Source: Paracoccaceae bacterium (lineage in GTDB: Bacteria > Pseudomonadota > Alphaproteobacteria > Rhodobacterales > Rhodobacteraceae). Taken from it: 64,000 nt of DNA. Where the stretch lies: the NCBI GenBank assembly GCA_030148225.1, contig JASBTX010000032.1:1-64000 (forward strand). The letters are read 5' to 3'. The notes beneath the pieces were generated by a model. It was not told the origin of the DNA, ran no database searches, and saw nothing but the letters and a program-made list of their open reading frames with translations. The position numbers and the translations under genes are program-made. This document shows, piece after piece, positions 36,839 to 46,965 of the stretch (within the stretch, counting starts at the first letter, position 1; every line of letters starts with the position of its first letter).

Positions 36839-37603
36839 CTATTCCTCGTGCCGGATAAAGGGTGAATGGCTGGGCCGGTCGCGCCGCAGCCGACCCGCCG
36901 CATCAAAATCAGCATCCGGGTTGAACGGGATCAGCGGTCGCGCGTCCCAGCCCGCGATCAGTTCGTCCTGCGCCGCCAGAACCTGCCTCAGACGCGCCTC
37001 CAGCGCCGCCCTCTCGGCCCCTTCGTGGTAGCCATGCACCCCGTGCACGATCTCGGGCAGGGCAATCTCGAACCCCAGATAGCGCAGCGTCTGCGCCGCA
37101 GGCCACAGCAGCAACCGTGTATCCCCTTCTTTGCCATCCGGGCCGCTCTCGGCGGCGTTTGCCCCCGTCGTGACGCAGAATAGCGCCTTCTTGCCCCGGC
37201 AACGCCCCCGGTCGAAACGGTGCTCGACATCATGCAGCGCACCGTGCATCAGAACCCGGTCAAACCATCCCTTCAGCACCGCCGGCGGTGCAAACCACCA
37301 GATGGGAAAGTGAAAGATGATCCTGTCGGCCTGCCGGATCTTGGCCATCTCGCTTGCCGCGTCCTCGGGCAGCCGCCCGGCGGCAACCGCCGCTTCATGA
37401 ACCTTCAGGGGATCAAACCCGCCCGCTGACAGGTCAGGATCGAAATGCTGCGCACCTTCCTGCGGGTCGAACTGCCCGTCCGAAAGATCGGACCACAAGA
37501 CACCGTGCCCCGCCGCCGCCGAAGCGCGGGCCGTGGCGTCGGCCCAATCCCCGGCAAATGACCGGCGATGGGGATGGGCCAGAACAATCATTGTGGTCGC
37601 CAT
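36839..37603 (-). CDS. NAD(P)H-dependent oxidoreductase (flavodoxin-like fold)
   Basis: A 254-residue FMN/FAD quinone reductase-like protein (MdaB/KefF/NQO fold). It starts MATTMIVLAHPHRRSFAGDW, and has FHFPIWWFAPPAVLKGWFDRVLM, and VTTGANAAESGPDGKEGD flavin-contact segments. GGAGG lies 6 bases before the ATG. It lies between the J-protein gene (convergent) and cobS (divergent), interrupting the usual bolA-dnaJ-cobS run. Function is probably quinone detoxification. Confidence 0.88.
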   Translation of the reverse strand: MATTMIVLAHPHRRSFAGDWADATARASAAAGHGVLWSDLSDGQFDPQEGAQHFDPDLSAGGFDPLKVHEAAVAAGRLPEDAASEMAKIRQADRIIFHFPIWWFAPPAVLKGWFDRVLMHGALHDVEHRFDRGRCRGKKALFCVTTGANAAESGPDGKEGDTRLLLWPAAQTLRYLGFEIALPEIVHGVHGYHEGAERAALEARLRQVLAAQDELIAGWDARPLIPFNPDADFDAAGRLRRDRPSHSPFIRHEE

Positions 37604-37771
37604 GCAGCGCCTCCGGTGTGTTCAGACCCGCTTGTAGCGGGTTCCGCGACCGGGCAACAGCCGCGCCCGGCCCCGGCCTTGCCATTGCGGGCAAATCTGA
37701 CTTGCGCCCGAATTCGATTTGTTCCACTTAACACTGCGCCGCACCGGCATGCGGATTGGATTGGATAAACG

Positions 37772-38758
37772 ATGGCTGAAAGCATTTTGGACCCGACGAT
37801 GAAACCGACCGAGGATATTTCGGTCCGGGATGTATTTGGCATCGACAGCGATATGAAGGTCAGGGGTTTTGCCGAAGGCTCTGAGCGGGTGCCGGAACTG
37901 GACCCGACATATAAATTCGATCCGGACACGACGCTCGCGATCCTTGCCGGGTTTGCCTATAATCGGCGCCTGATCATTCAGGGCTATCACGGCACCGGCA
38001 AATCCAGCCATATCGAACAGGTTTCGGCGCGGCTGAACTGGCCCTGCGTCCGCGTCAACCTCGACAGCCATATCAGCCGGATCGACCTGATCGGCAAGGA
38101 CGCGATCAAGTTGCGCGACGGCAAGCAGGTGACCGAATTTCACGAGGGCATCCTGCCCTGGGCGCTGCGCAACCCCACCGCGATTGTCTTTGACGAATAC
38201 GATGCGGGGCGCGCCGACGTGATGTTCGTCATCCAGCGGGTGCTGGAACATGACGGCAAACTGACGCTTCTCGATCAGAACGAGGTGATCACCCCGAACC
38301 CCTATTTCCGGCTCTTTGCCACCGCCAACACGGTGGGTCTGGGCGACACGACCGGGCTGTATCACGGGGTCCAGCAGATCAACCAGGCCCAGATGGACCG
38401 CTGGTCGCTGGTGGCGACGCTGAACTATCTCAGCCATGACGCGGAAACCAATATCGTGCTCGCCAAAAGCCCGCATTACAACACCGATCAGGGCCGCAAG
38501 ACCATCAGTCAGATGGTCACCGTTGCCGATCTGACGCGCACCGCCTTCATGAACGGCGACCTGTCCACCGTGATGAGCCCGCGCACCGTGATCACATGGG
38601 CCCAGAATGCCGAGATTTTCCGCTCGATCGGCTATGCTTTCCGCCTGTCTTTCCTGAATAAATGCGACGAGCTGGAGCGTCAGACAGTGGCCGAATTCTA
38701 TCAGCGCTGCTTTGACGAGGAACTGCCCGAAAGCGCGGCGAGCATGAGCATCGGCTGA
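37772..38758 (+). CDS. cobS: Cobaltochelatase subunit CobS
   Basis: A 328-residue AAA+ ATPase of the aerobic cobalt chelatase CobNST, which inserts cobalt into hydrogenobyrinic acid a,c-diamide. Walker A is [10 protein letters not shown] (71-80) and the Walker B/sensor region is [16 protein letters not shown] with [18 protein letters not shown]. It is near full length. cobT is 719 bases downstream, with a secreted-protein gene in between; cobN is not in the window. Confidence 0.97.
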   Translation: MAESILDPTMKPTEDISVRDVFGIDSDMKVRGFAEGSERVPELDPTYKFDPDTTLAILAGFAYNRRLIIQGYHGTGKSSHIEQVSARLNWPCVRVNLDSHISRIDLIGKDAIKLRDGKQVTEFHEGILPWALRNPTAIVFDEYDAGRADVMFVIQRVLEHDGKLTLLDQNEVITPNPYFRLFATANTVGLGDTTGLYHGVQQINQAQMDRWSLVATLNYLSHDAETNIVLAKSPHYNTDQGRKTISQMVTVADLTRTAFMNGDLSTVMSPRTVITWAQNAEIFRSIGYAFRLSFLNKCDELERQTVAEFYQRCFDEELPESAASMSIG

Positions 38759-38941
38759 CGCCGCCGGGGCCACTGCGCGGCACACATCGGGTACGCGCAA
38801 ATCCGGGGAATGCCCTTCGCTTCCGGCCTCTCCCGCCACAATGTCGCCATATTGTAAACACTGTTTTTCCGCAGTTTCCCTTCGTTAACCAGGAAATCCG
38901 CGATATTCCCAAGCAGACCACCTAGCAAGGGATCTGCGACA

Positions 38942-39340
38942 ATGACACTGAAAACCATCGCTGCCTCGATTGCGCTGACCATTGCGGCCGGCCCCGTTCT
39001 GGCGGACGGATATGACCCCTACAGGGCGCATTCGGTCCCCTATAACGATCAGGCCGAAATTTATTACGACTACAGCCATGACACCCATGGCCACGTCAAC
39101 GGCATCTTCAGCGGCCAGCTGACCGAGTACAATTTTACCGGCCAGGCCTACCAGCCACGGGTCAAGGTTATCAGCCGCCGCCTTATCGGCCGCGCGGGCT
39201 GGACCGATCTGAACTACCCCAAGACCACGGTATATGATGATCCGGCATATTACGCGCAGATCAACAACCGCCGTGTCGTGCCGGACCCTTACTATGCCCC
39301 CGGATACTCCGACCCGCATGGTGCCTATTACGGTCACTAG
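38942..39340 (+). CDS. Tyr-rich secreted protein of unknown function
   Basis: A 132-residue protein with a signal peptide (MTLKTIAASIALTIAAGPVL, cleavage near LADG). The mature part of about 110 residues has roughly 17 tyrosines, many paired (IYYDY, AYYAQ, DPYY, AYYGH), and no Cys. AAGGGA precedes the ATG. It lies between cobS and cobT but has its own terminator at 39413-39436 and a 183-base upstream spacer, so it is a separate unit. No family was recognised. Confidence 0.75.
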   Translation: MTLKTIAASIALTIAAGPVLADGYDPYRAHSVPYNDQAEIYYDYSHDTHGHVNGIFSGQLTEYNFTGQAYQPRVKVISRRLIGRAGWTDLNYPKTTVYDDPAYYAQINNRRVVPDPYYAPGYSDPHGAYYGH

Positions 39341-39412
39341 TGGTGGGCACGTGACCGGACATTGCGGCGCAATCTGTGGCAGCCTTGGCCGAACAGGATG
39401 AACAACGGTGAT

Positions 39413-39436
39413 CGGGCGCCTTCGCGCGCCCGTTTT
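39413..39436 (+). terminator. Intrinsic terminator after the Tyr-rich secreted protein gene
   Basis: CGGGCGC (39413-39419) and GCGCCCG (39426-39432) form a 7-bp G/C stem with loop CTTCGC, followed by TTTT (39433-39436). It separates the secreted-protein gene from cobT. Confidence 0.75.
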
Positions 39437-39477
39437 CGCCCTTGCATTTCAGGGGCCGGGGGTGATTAACCTCGGCC

Positions 39478-41355
39478 ATGAGCAAACCACCCGATAATCC
39501 GGCCGATCCGTTCAAAAAGGCACTGGCCGAGGCGACCAAGGTCATGGCCGATGATCCCGAATTGTCGGTAACCTATTCGGTCGATCCGCCGGGTATGTCG
39601 AACGACGCCGTGCGCCTGCCGCAGGTCAGCCGACGCATGACCCGCGAAGAGGTGCTGCTGGCGCGCGGAACGGCGGATTCCTATGCGCTCAGGCTCAGAT
39701 ATCACGATGCTGGTCTGCATGCGCGCTATGCGCCGCAGGGCAACATGGCCCGCGACATCTACGAGGCGATGGAAACCGCCCGCTGCGAGGCGATCGGCGC
39801 GCGCGTCATGCCCGGCACCGCCGGCAATATCGACGCGCGTATCGGCACCGATGCCAGCCGCCGCGGCTATGGCGAGATCACGCAGGCCGCCGATGCGCCG
39901 CTGGCCACGGCGGCGGGCTATCTGATCCGGCACCTCGCCACCGGGCGCGAACTGCCCCCGGCGGCCGCCAATGTCATGAATCTCTGGCGTGATTTCATCG
40001 AGGCCCAGGCCGGTGGTACGCTGGAAGATCTGGAAACAACGCTTGCCGATCAGACCGCCTTTGCCCGCTTTGCCCGCCAGTTCATCGATGATCTCGGATA
40101 TGGTGATCAGCTGGGCGACGACCCCGATGCCGACGAGAACGAGGATGAAGACGGCGAGGCGGACGAGGCCGAGGATGATCAGCCCGACAGCACCGGCCAG
40201 GACGATCAGGGCAACGACGAAGAACTCGAGGCCTCGCCCGAGGACGCGCAGGACGATCAGCAGGATGCCGGTCAGGCCCAGATCACCATGGATGACATGG
40301 CCGATATGGAGGATGGCGACGAAAGCGAGATGCCGGACGGCGAAGCGCCGCTCGAACCACCGCCCCCCGCACCCATCTCTGACGCCGATCCCAACTATAT
40401 CGTCTATTCGACCGAGAATGACGAGGAAATCGCTGCCGAAGACCTCGCCGAACCGCACGAGCTGGAGCGGCTAAGAGCCTATCTCGATCAGCAGCTTGAA
40501 CCGCTCAAGGGCGCGGTCGGACGGCTGGCCAACAAGTTGCAGCGCCGCCTGCAGGCCCAGCAGAACCGCAGCTGGAGCTTTGACATGGAGGAAGGCATCC
40601 TCGATGCCGGGCGTCTGGCGCGGGTCGTGGCCAACCCGACCACGCCACTCTCCTTCAAGGTCGAGCAGGATACCGAGTTTCGCGATACCTGCGTGACGCT
40701 GCTTCTGGACAATTCCGGTTCGATGCGGGGGCGTCCGATCTCGATCGCGGCCATCTGCGCCGACGTGTTGGCGCGCACGCTGGAACGCTGTCAGGTCAAG
40801 GTGGAAATTCTGGGCTTTACCACCCGCGCATGGAAAGGCGGCCAGAGCCGCGAGGCCTGGCTGGGTGAAGGCCGGCCCCAGCAACCGGGGCGCCTGAATG
40901 ACCTGCGCCACATCATCTACAAATCCGCCGACGCGCCATGGCGGCGCGCGCGCCCCAATCTGGGCCTGATGATGAAAGAGGGGCTGTTGAAGGAAAATAT
41001 CGACGGTGAAGCGCTGGAATGGGCCCACCGTCGTATGGTCGCGCGTCACGAGGCACGCAAGATCCTGATGGTGATTTCCGACGGCGCACCGGTCGATGAC
41101 AGCACGCTCTCGGTCAACCCGGCCAATTATCTGGAAAAGCACCTGCGCGACGTGATCGCCATGGTGGAAAAACGCCGGGCCGTCGAACTGATCGCCATCG
41201 GGATCGGCCATGACGTGACGCGCTATTATGACCGCGCGGTGACCATCACCGACGTTGAACAGCTTGCCGGGGCGATGACCGAACAGCTGGCATCGCTCTT
41301 TGACAGCGACCCGCGCGCCAAGGCCCGCATCATGGGGCTGAAACGCGCCAGCTGA
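39478..41355 (+). CDS. cobT: Cobaltochelatase subunit CobT
   Basis: A 625-residue CobT, the partner of CobS in cobalt chelation. The N-terminal 200 residues match the CobT region ([34 protein letters not shown]). A very acidic stretch (about 218-285, rich in Asp/Glu/Gln) links it to a C-terminal von Willebrand A domain with the MIDAS motif [11 protein letters not shown] and ISDGAPVDD. The start at 39478 follows a GGGGGTGA segment. It lies apart from cobS. Confidence 0.96.
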   Translation: MSKPPDNPADPFKKALAEATKVMADDPELSVTYSVDPPGMSNDAVRLPQVSRRMTREEVLLARGTADSYALRLRYHDAGLHARYAPQGNMARDIYEAMETARCEAIGARVMPGTAGNIDARIGTDASRRGYGEITQAADAPLATAAGYLIRHLATGRELPPAAANVMNLWRDFIEAQAGGTLEDLETTLADQTAFARFARQFIDDLGYGDQLGDDPDADENEDEDGEADEAEDDQPDSTGQDDQGNDEELEASPEDAQDDQQDAGQAQITMDDMADMEDGDESEMPDGEAPLEPPPPAPISDADPNYIVYSTENDEEIAAEDLAEPHELERLRAYLDQQLEPLKGAVGRLANKLQRRLQAQQNRSWSFDMEEGILDAGRLARVVANPTTPLSFKVEQDTEFRDTCVTLLLDNSGSMRGRPISIAAICADVLARTLERCQVKVEILGFTTRAWKGGQSREAWLGEGRPQQPGRLNDLRHIIYKSADAPWRRARPNLGLMMKEGLLKENIDGEALEWAHRRMVARHEARKILMVISDGAPVDDSTLSVNPANYLEKHLRDVIAMVEKRRAVELIAIGIGHDVTRYYDRAVTITDVEQLAGAMTEQLASLFDSDPRAKARIMGLKRAS

Positions 41356-41509
41356 CCGCCAGCAAGATCGCCCTGACCCGGCCCTTGATCCCCGTCCGGA
41401 CACGCGCCGCATTGCTGCGCCGCACCGGCACATCATAGCGGACCGGATTGCGGGGTGTCAGGTGGTCGGGCTTGTGCTGCAAAAGCTTTGTGTCAATCGG
41501 AAGCATCAT
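41330..41509 (-). CDS. Possible small basic protein, antisense to the cobT end
   Basis: A 59-residue reading frame ([20 protein letters not shown]...) ends in a strongly basic helix ([19 protein letters not shown]). The evidence for it is a good ribosome site: AAAGGAG lies 9 bases before ATGATG at 41509-41504. Its 3' end overlaps the last 26 bases of cobT. A longer frame to 42022 runs over the winged-helix gene and is rejected as coding. No homolog is known to me; a real gene is plausible but unproven. Confidence 0.42.
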   Translation of the reverse strand: MMLPIDTKLLQHKPDHLTPRNPVRYDVPVRRSNAARVRTGIKGRVRAILLAVSWRVSAP

Positions 41510-41674
41510 CGCGCTATCTCCTTTGTCTGAACTCAGATTGCCCGATCCCGATCTGCCGCGCTTGAAGAACACCGTGTGAATGTCCTGTGAAATCCCTGTG
41601 ATTCCCCTGCGATCCCGACAGCGCGGCATTCGGCAGGGCTTGTGATCACGTCCCCGCTTGTGTCTAGTCGGCCC

Positions 41675-42895
41675 ATGCGTTTCGTCTTTGAAGATTGCGT
41701 TCTGGATATCGGTCGCCATGCGCTGACCCGCGCCGGTCAGACCCAAAAAACCGAACCGCAGGTCTTTGATCTGATCCACCTCCTGATCAGACATGCCGGA
41801 GAGTTGGTCACCTATGACCAGATCATTCAGGAGATCTGGGAAGGCCGTGCCATATCCGATTCCGCGCTTAGCGCCCGGGTCGCGGCGGCGCGCAAGGTGC
41901 TGGGCGATGATGGCAAAGCGCAGCGCATTATCCAGACCGTGCCGCGCCGGGGTCTGCAATTCGTGGCCGCGCTGGAGACAGAGGCAGCAGCCCCTGCGCC
42001 ACCGCCACCCGCGCCGCAGCAACCCGCTCCGTCAGCCTCATCAGCTGCGCCACCCCCGATCAGCTATGTCGCGAATGATCTGGGTGAACTCTTGGCCTAT
42101 TCCGTTTCCGGCAGCGGCACGCCGGTGCTCCTGATCGCATATCAGTATACCGATATCGCGGCCGACTGGGCCATGGATCACGAACGCGCTCTCTTTGACG
42201 CGATTGCGGCTGAACATACGCTTGTGCGCTTTGATCCCGTCGGCACCGGCCAGTCCGAGCGCAACTTTACCACTCTCGACCTTTCGCGCCGGGCCGCCGA
42301 CGCCATCGCCATTGCCGATGCGGCGGGGCTTGATCGCTTTGCCCTCTATTCGCAATCGGGCGGCTTTGCCACTGCCGCCCAAATCGCCGCCACCTATCCC
42401 GATCGCGTGACCCGGCTGGTCGCTGTGGGCGCTTATGCCGAGGGCCGGATCAAACGCGGCATGGTCAAAGGCGAAGACCCGATCCGGGGCCTGATCGAAC
42501 AGGCCTGGGCCCAAGGCGAGACCGCCTTTACCACGGGCTACCTCACCACCTATTTTCCCGAAGGACCGCTCGAGATCATCCGCGACCATGCCCGGCTGAT
42601 GATGGACGCATGCGACGCGGACTATATTCTGGCAATGCGGGATTTCAACAATGAAATTAACCTCTTGCCGATCCTGCCGGATATTGCCTGCAAAACACTG
42701 ATCCTGCATGGGCGCAATGATCAGGTGCATCCACTGTCCGAGGCACGCAAAATTGTGGCGGCCATTCCCGACGCGGCGCTCAGCGTGCTGGACACGGCCA
42801 ATTCCCTGCCAATTCTGGGCAATGCCTGCTGGGACAGCTATCTCGCCAGCCTGCTCGAATTCCTGCGGGATGCACCGGACGAAAGTGGGAACTGA
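41675..42895 (+). CDS. Winged-helix DNA-binding domain fused to an alpha/beta-hydrolase
   Basis: A 406-residue fusion. Residues 1-100 are an OmpR/CadC-type winged helix (MRFVFEDCVLDIGRHALTRA, TYDQIIQEIWEGRAISDSAL, IQTVPRRGLQFVA). A Pro/Ala-rich linker (103-130) leads to an alpha/beta-hydrolase with YSQSGG (nucleophile Ser228) and HGRNDQ (Asp349). Where the catalytic His normally falls, before the last helix, the sequence is LDTANSLPILGN, so the His seems absent. It may be a ligand sensor that controls transcription. The ATG at 41675 is preferred over a GTG at 41642. A small frame may lie antisense upstream. Confidence 0.88.
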   Translation: MRFVFEDCVLDIGRHALTRAGQTQKTEPQVFDLIHLLIRHAGELVTYDQIIQEIWEGRAISDSALSARVAAARKVLGDDGKAQRIIQTVPRRGLQFVAALETEAAAPAPPPPAPQQPAPSASSAAPPPISYVANDLGELLAYSVSGSGTPVLLIAYQYTDIAADWAMDHERALFDAIAAEHTLVRFDPVGTGQSERNFTTLDLSRRAADAIAIADAAGLDRFALYSQSGGFATAAQIAATYPDRVTRLVAVGAYAEGRIKRGMVKGEDPIRGLIEQAWAQGETAFTTGYLTTYFPEGPLEIIRDHARLMMDACDADYILAMRDFNNEINLLPILPDIACKTLILHGRNDQVHPLSEARKIVAAIPDAALSVLDTANSLPILGNACWDSYLASLLEFLRDAPDESGN

Positions 42896-42972
42896 CGCAT
42901 CACTCCATCCGCACTGGACATTCGCGAACGCGCGCATGAGGGTCGGGTCCAGATGACAGCGGGAACAAGCCC

Positions 42973-44775
42973 ATGATGATCCAGAATTTCGAGACCACCA
43001 CCGATCCCCGGCACGGCGCGGCGCGGGTGCAGCTTTTGCGGGCGGAAATGGCCGGGCTTGGCATCGACGGTTTTCTGGTGCCGCGCGCCGATGCACATCA
43101 GGGCGAATATGTCGCCCCGCATGACGCGCGGCTGGCATGGCTCACCGGCTTTACCGGCTCGGCCGGGTTTGCCGCCATCCTGACGGATGAGGCCGGCATA
43201 TTCGTCGACGGGCGCTATCGGCTGCAGGTGCGCGATCAGGTTGATACAGCGGTCTTCACGCCGGTCGACTGGCCCGAAACCCGGCTGGGCCCATGGCTGG
43301 CGGCGCGGCTCTCGCAGGGGGCGGTTCTGGGCTATGACGCCTGGCTTCACACCATCCGCGAAATCCGTACGCTGACGCAGGAACTGGCGGATCAGGGCGT
43401 CACGCTCAGGCCCGTCGAAAACCCGCTCGACGTGATCTGGGCCGATCAGCCCGCCCCGCCCCGGGGCCCGATCATCGCCTATCCCGACAGCCACGCGGGC
43501 GAGGCCAGCGCAGCAAAACGCGCCCGTCTGGCGGACGATCTGAAATCCGCGGGCAACCGCGCCGCCATCCTGACCCTGCCCGACAGTATCGCGTGGCTCC
43601 TTAACATTCGCGGTTCGGATATCGAGCGTAACCCGGTGCCGCATGCCTTTGCCATCCTGCATGATGATGGGGCTGTTGACCTCTACTGCCACCCGGAAAA
43701 ACGCAAGGATATCCGCTTTGACGATGCCGCGATCCGGTGTCATGCCCCCGACAAGTTTACCACCGATCTTGCCCGGCTTGACGGTCCGGTCCGGCGCGAT
43801 CCGAATTCCTGCCCGATGATCCTGCAACAGTTGCTTGAGGCGGCAGGCGTTTCCACCACCGACGGCCCCGATCCCTGCCTTCTGCCCAAGGCCTGCAAGA
43901 ACGAAACCGAGTTGCAGGGCGCGCGCGATGCGCAGGCGCGCGACGCTGTGGCGATGGTAGAGTTTCTGGCCTGGCTCGATCAGGCGGCGCCGGGTGGCGG
44001 GCTGAGTGAGATCGATGTCGTTACCGCACTCGAAGGGTACCGCCGTGCAACCAACGCGCTGATGGATATCAGTTTCGAGACTATCGCCGGCACCGGCCCG
44101 AACGGTGCCATAGTGCATTACCGCGTGACCCGCGACACCAACCGGTCCATCGCCGATGGCGATCTGCTCTTGGTCGATTCGGGCGGGCAGTATTTCGATG
44201 GCACAACCGATATCACCCGCACCATCGCCATTGGTCCACCCACAGCATTGCAGCGGCGCTGCTTCACCCGCGTACTGCAGGGGATGATCGCCCTGTCAAC
44301 GGCACGGTTCCCGCGCGGGCTGGCCGGGCGCGATCTGGACCCGCTGGCGCGCGCGGCCCTCTGGCGCGACGGGCTGGATTACGATCATGGCACCGGCCAC
44401 GGGGTTGGCGCCTATCTCAGCGTGCACGAAGGCCCGGCGCGCATTTCGCGCATTTCCGACATCGCGCTTGCCCCGGGCATGATCCTGTCAAACGAGCCGG
44501 GCTATTACCGCGCGGGCGCATTCGGCATCCGCCTCGAAAACCTGATCGCCGTGCGTGACGCCCCGGAACTGGCGGGCGCGGATGACCGCGACATGCTCGG
44601 CTTTGAAACCCTGACATGGGTGCCCATCGACAGCCGCCTGATCGATCCGGCATTGCTCGGCCCGGATGAGATTGCCTGGATCAACACCTATCACGCCGAA
44701 TGCCGGGCCCGACTGGATGGCCGGTTGAGCGCGCCCGCGCAGACGTGGCTGATCGCCGCAACCGAACCGGTCTGA
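42973..44775 (+). CDS. Xaa-Pro aminopeptidase (aminopeptidase P family, M24B)
   Basis: A 600-residue three-domain aminopeptidase P, which removes the residue before a proline. The metal ligands are LLVDSGGQYFDGTTDITR (two Asp), HGTGHGVGAYLSVHEG (His), LSNEPGYY (Glu) and IRLENL (Glu). The two N-terminal creatinase-like domains account for its length. The start is ATG ATG with a GGGA 8 bases upstream; there is no strong ribosome site. It could share substrates with the peptide uptake genes, but it is not linked to them. Confidence 0.95.
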   Translation: MMIQNFETTTDPRHGAARVQLLRAEMAGLGIDGFLVPRADAHQGEYVAPHDARLAWLTGFTGSAGFAAILTDEAGIFVDGRYRLQVRDQVDTAVFTPVDWPETRLGPWLAARLSQGAVLGYDAWLHTIREIRTLTQELADQGVTLRPVENPLDVIWADQPAPPRGPIIAYPDSHAGEASAAKRARLADDLKSAGNRAAILTLPDSIAWLLNIRGSDIERNPVPHAFAILHDDGAVDLYCHPEKRKDIRFDDAAIRCHAPDKFTTDLARLDGPVRRDPNSCPMILQQLLEAAGVSTTDGPDPCLLPKACKNETELQGARDAQARDAVAMVEFLAWLDQAAPGGGLSEIDVVTALEGYRRATNALMDISFETIAGTGPNGAIVHYRVTRDTNRSIADGDLLLVDSGGQYFDGTTDITRTIAIGPPTALQRRCFTRVLQGMIALSTARFPRGLAGRDLDPLARAALWRDGLDYDHGTGHGVGAYLSVHEGPARISRISDIALAPGMILSNEPGYYRAGAFGIRLENLIAVRDAPELAGADDRDMLGFETLTWVPIDSRLIDPALLGPDEIAWINTYHAECRARLDGRLSAPAQTWLIAATEPV

Positions 44776-44854
44776 TATATCCAAGCCCCATCGGGCATGC
44801 TATTGTCACGAACCGCAGCGCGAAAAATAGGCCGGCAACAGGACAGGAGGCATC

Positions 44855-45196
44855 ATGGCAGATCATATCAAAATCCACCGCGCCGGGGGAACATGGACTG
44901 TCCGCGCCGGCGGCGCCGTCATCGGCGAGAGCCGCAATGCCCTCATCCTGCAAGAGGGCAGCTATCCCGAGGTCGTCTATTTCCCGCGTGAGGATCTGGC
45001 GATGGCCTTTCTCGACACCTCTGATCACACCAGCGTCTGCCCGCATAAGGGCACGGCCAGTTATTTCCACATCCAGACCAAGAGCCAGACAATCGAAAAC
45101 GCCGCCTGGAGCTATGAAAGCCCGCATGACGGTGTCGCCCAGATCCGCGACCATCTGGCATTTTACGAAAATAAGGCCACGGTCGAGCAGGTCTGA
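44855..45196 (+). CDS. DUF427 family protein
   Basis: A 113-residue protein of the DUF427 (nucleotidyltransferase-like small) family. The signature is SVCPHKGTASYFHI followed by IENAAWSYE and DHLAFYENKATVEQV. An AGGAGGCATC precedes the ATG. It is convergent with the ClC channel gene 6 bases away. Function is unknown. Confidence 0.9.
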   Translation: MADHIKIHRAGGTWTVRAGGAVIGESRNALILQEGSYPEVVYFPREDLAMAFLDTSDHTSVCPHKGTASYFHIQTKSQTIENAAWSYESPHDGVAQIRDHLAFYENKATVEQV

Positions 45197-45202
45197 ACCG
45201 GC

Positions 45203-46876
45203 TCAGGAATGCTCTTCCTCGGCGGTTTCCGCCAGCGCCTTGTTAAAGGCCTTGAGCGCATCAACCTGAAACAGCGCCCCCCACAGCTCTGCGGGCTCCC
45301 CCTCGCCCGCAACCGTGACCACGGGCACGAAATCCATATTATGCGCGTCAAACAGCGGCATCGCCGCCTCCAGCGTCGCATTGCCGTCGATATAGATCCC
45401 GTTTGACACCATGTCCCAGCACGCGTCTTCCGGGGCGGCGTTTTCGGCGGTCTTGTCGCGCATGACTTCGGCGACCTTTTGCAGCGTCAGCAGATAGGCA
45501 TGCGGGCCCGCTGCCAGATGCACATTGCGCCGCTCCAGCAGGCTCAGAAAAAAGGAATGGTCGATGAACTTGCTGGTCAGCGCGGTCGACATCGATACCG
45601 CCACCATCACCGCCAGCCCGGTCTGCCAGTCGCCCGTCAGTTCGAAAACGATCAGCGTGGTCGAAATCGGCGCGCCCAGCACCGCCGCCGCCACCGCCCC
45701 CATGCCGGCCAGCGCATAGAGCGTCTCTGCCCCCGACACATCCGGAAAAAGCCCCGTCGCCACATAGCCAAAGGCCAGCCCCGTCAGCGCCCCCACCATC
45801 AGCGATGGTGAAAAGACACCGCCACCCATGCGCCCGCCCATCGTCACCGCCAGCGCGATCACCTTGAGCACGGCAAAGACCACGGCCTCGTGAAAAATCA
45901 GGCTGCCCGTCAGCGCGCGCGACGTCGTCTCGTAACCGACGCCGATGATATGTGGAAATTCCAGCGCCAGACTGCCCAGCACCAGCCCGGCAATGGCCGG
46001 GCGCGACCACGCAGGCAACCGGGTTTCCCGGAAAAACCGGTCTGCCATCTCATCGGCGATAAAGATGGATTTGATCAGCGTAATCGCAACGACGCCACAG
46101 ATCAGACCCAACAGCAGAAAGGCAGGCAGTTCCGCGTAAAACCGCAACATCCCCTCCTCCGGCAGCGTGAATTCGGTGACATTGCCAAAGGCCAGCCGGC
46201 TGACCAGCGTCCCCGCGACCGAAGCGATGACAATCGGCGCAAAGGCATGAATGGCGAAATGGCGCAGGATCACCTCGAGCGCGAACAGCGCCCCGGCAAT
46301 CGGCGCATTGAACGATGCCGACACCGCCGCCGCCACCGCGCATCCCAGCAAATCACGCCCGGTGATCCCGTTGGCACGAATGCGGTCCGACACCCAGCTG
46401 GATATGACCGCCGCCAGATGCACCACCGGCCCTTCGCGCCCCGACGATCCGCCGGTCGACAGCGTGATCAGCGATGCCAGCGCCGAGGCCAGCCCGGCCC
46501 GTTTCTCCACCCGCCCCGCATTCAGCGCAGCGCCTTCGATGACATCGGCCACCGACCGCACGCGTCCGTCCGGCGTGTACCGTGTCAGGATCAGCCCGAC
46601 AGCCAGCCCCCCCAGAATCGGCAGGCCAAGCACCAGCCAGACCGGCAGCATTTCGGCCCGCGAGGCCAGCAAGAAATCATCAGCGCCATAGAAGGTATTC
46701 TGCAGCCACGAAATCGCGAGCCTGAAGCCCAGTGCCACCAGACCCGAGGCGATGCCCACCAACAGCGCGATGAACCAGAACCCCGCCTGATCGGGTCCAC
46801 GCCGGCGGATCAGCCGCAGCACATCGCCCACGCCCGTTTGCAGCGATCTGAGATAGGTTTGCAGCAGTTCCGTCAC
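45203..46876 (-). CDS. ClC-type chloride channel or antiporter with CBS domains
   Basis: A 557-residue membrane protein. The ClC signatures GGSSGREGP (with the gating Glu) and GRMGGGVFSPSL are present, and about ten helices precede two CBS-like motifs (VAEVMRDKTAENAAPEDACW and AMPLFDAHNMDFVPVV). The GTG at 46876 starts the protein where family members start (TELLQTYLRSL); an upstream GTG at 46948 extends it without homology or a ribosome site. Transport mode (channel or proton exchange) is not determined. recN starts 90 bases upstream on the same strand. Confidence 0.93.
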   Translation of the reverse strand: MTELLQTYLRSLQTGVGDVLRLIRRRGPDQAGFWFIALLVGIASGLVALGFRLAISWLQNTFYGADDFLLASRAEMLPVWLVLGLPILGGLAVGLILTRYTPDGRVRSVADVIEGAALNAGRVEKRAGLASALASLITLSTGGSSGREGPVVHLAAVISSWVSDRIRANGITGRDLLGCAVAAAVSASFNAPIAGALFALEVILRHFAIHAFAPIVIASVAGTLVSRLAFGNVTEFTLPEEGMLRFYAELPAFLLLGLICGVVAITLIKSIFIADEMADRFFRETRLPAWSRPAIAGLVLGSLALEFPHIIGVGYETTSRALTGSLIFHEAVVFAVLKVIALAVTMGGRMGGGVFSPSLMVGALTGLAFGYVATGLFPDVSGAETLYALAGMGAVAAAVLGAPISTTLIVFELTGDWQTGLAVMVAVSMSTALTSKFIDHSFFLSLLERRNVHLAAGPHAYLLTLQKVAEVMRDKTAENAAPEDACWDMVSNGIYIDGNATLEAAMPLFDAHNMDFVPVVTVAGEGEPAELWGALFQVDALKAFNKALAETAEEEHS

Positions 46877-46965
46877 GGGGGACCGATGTCCTTGTCTCTC
46901 TGTGTGACTCTCGGCGTCAATTGTCTTTAGGCCAATCGCCCCGCCCACGCAAAGCGCAATCTCGG

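Noticed and set aside
41330..42022. Extended minus-strand frame of 230 codons
   Set aside because: Its upstream part is antisense to the winged-helix gene and looks non-coding; only the 59-codon part with a ribosome site is kept as a possible gene.
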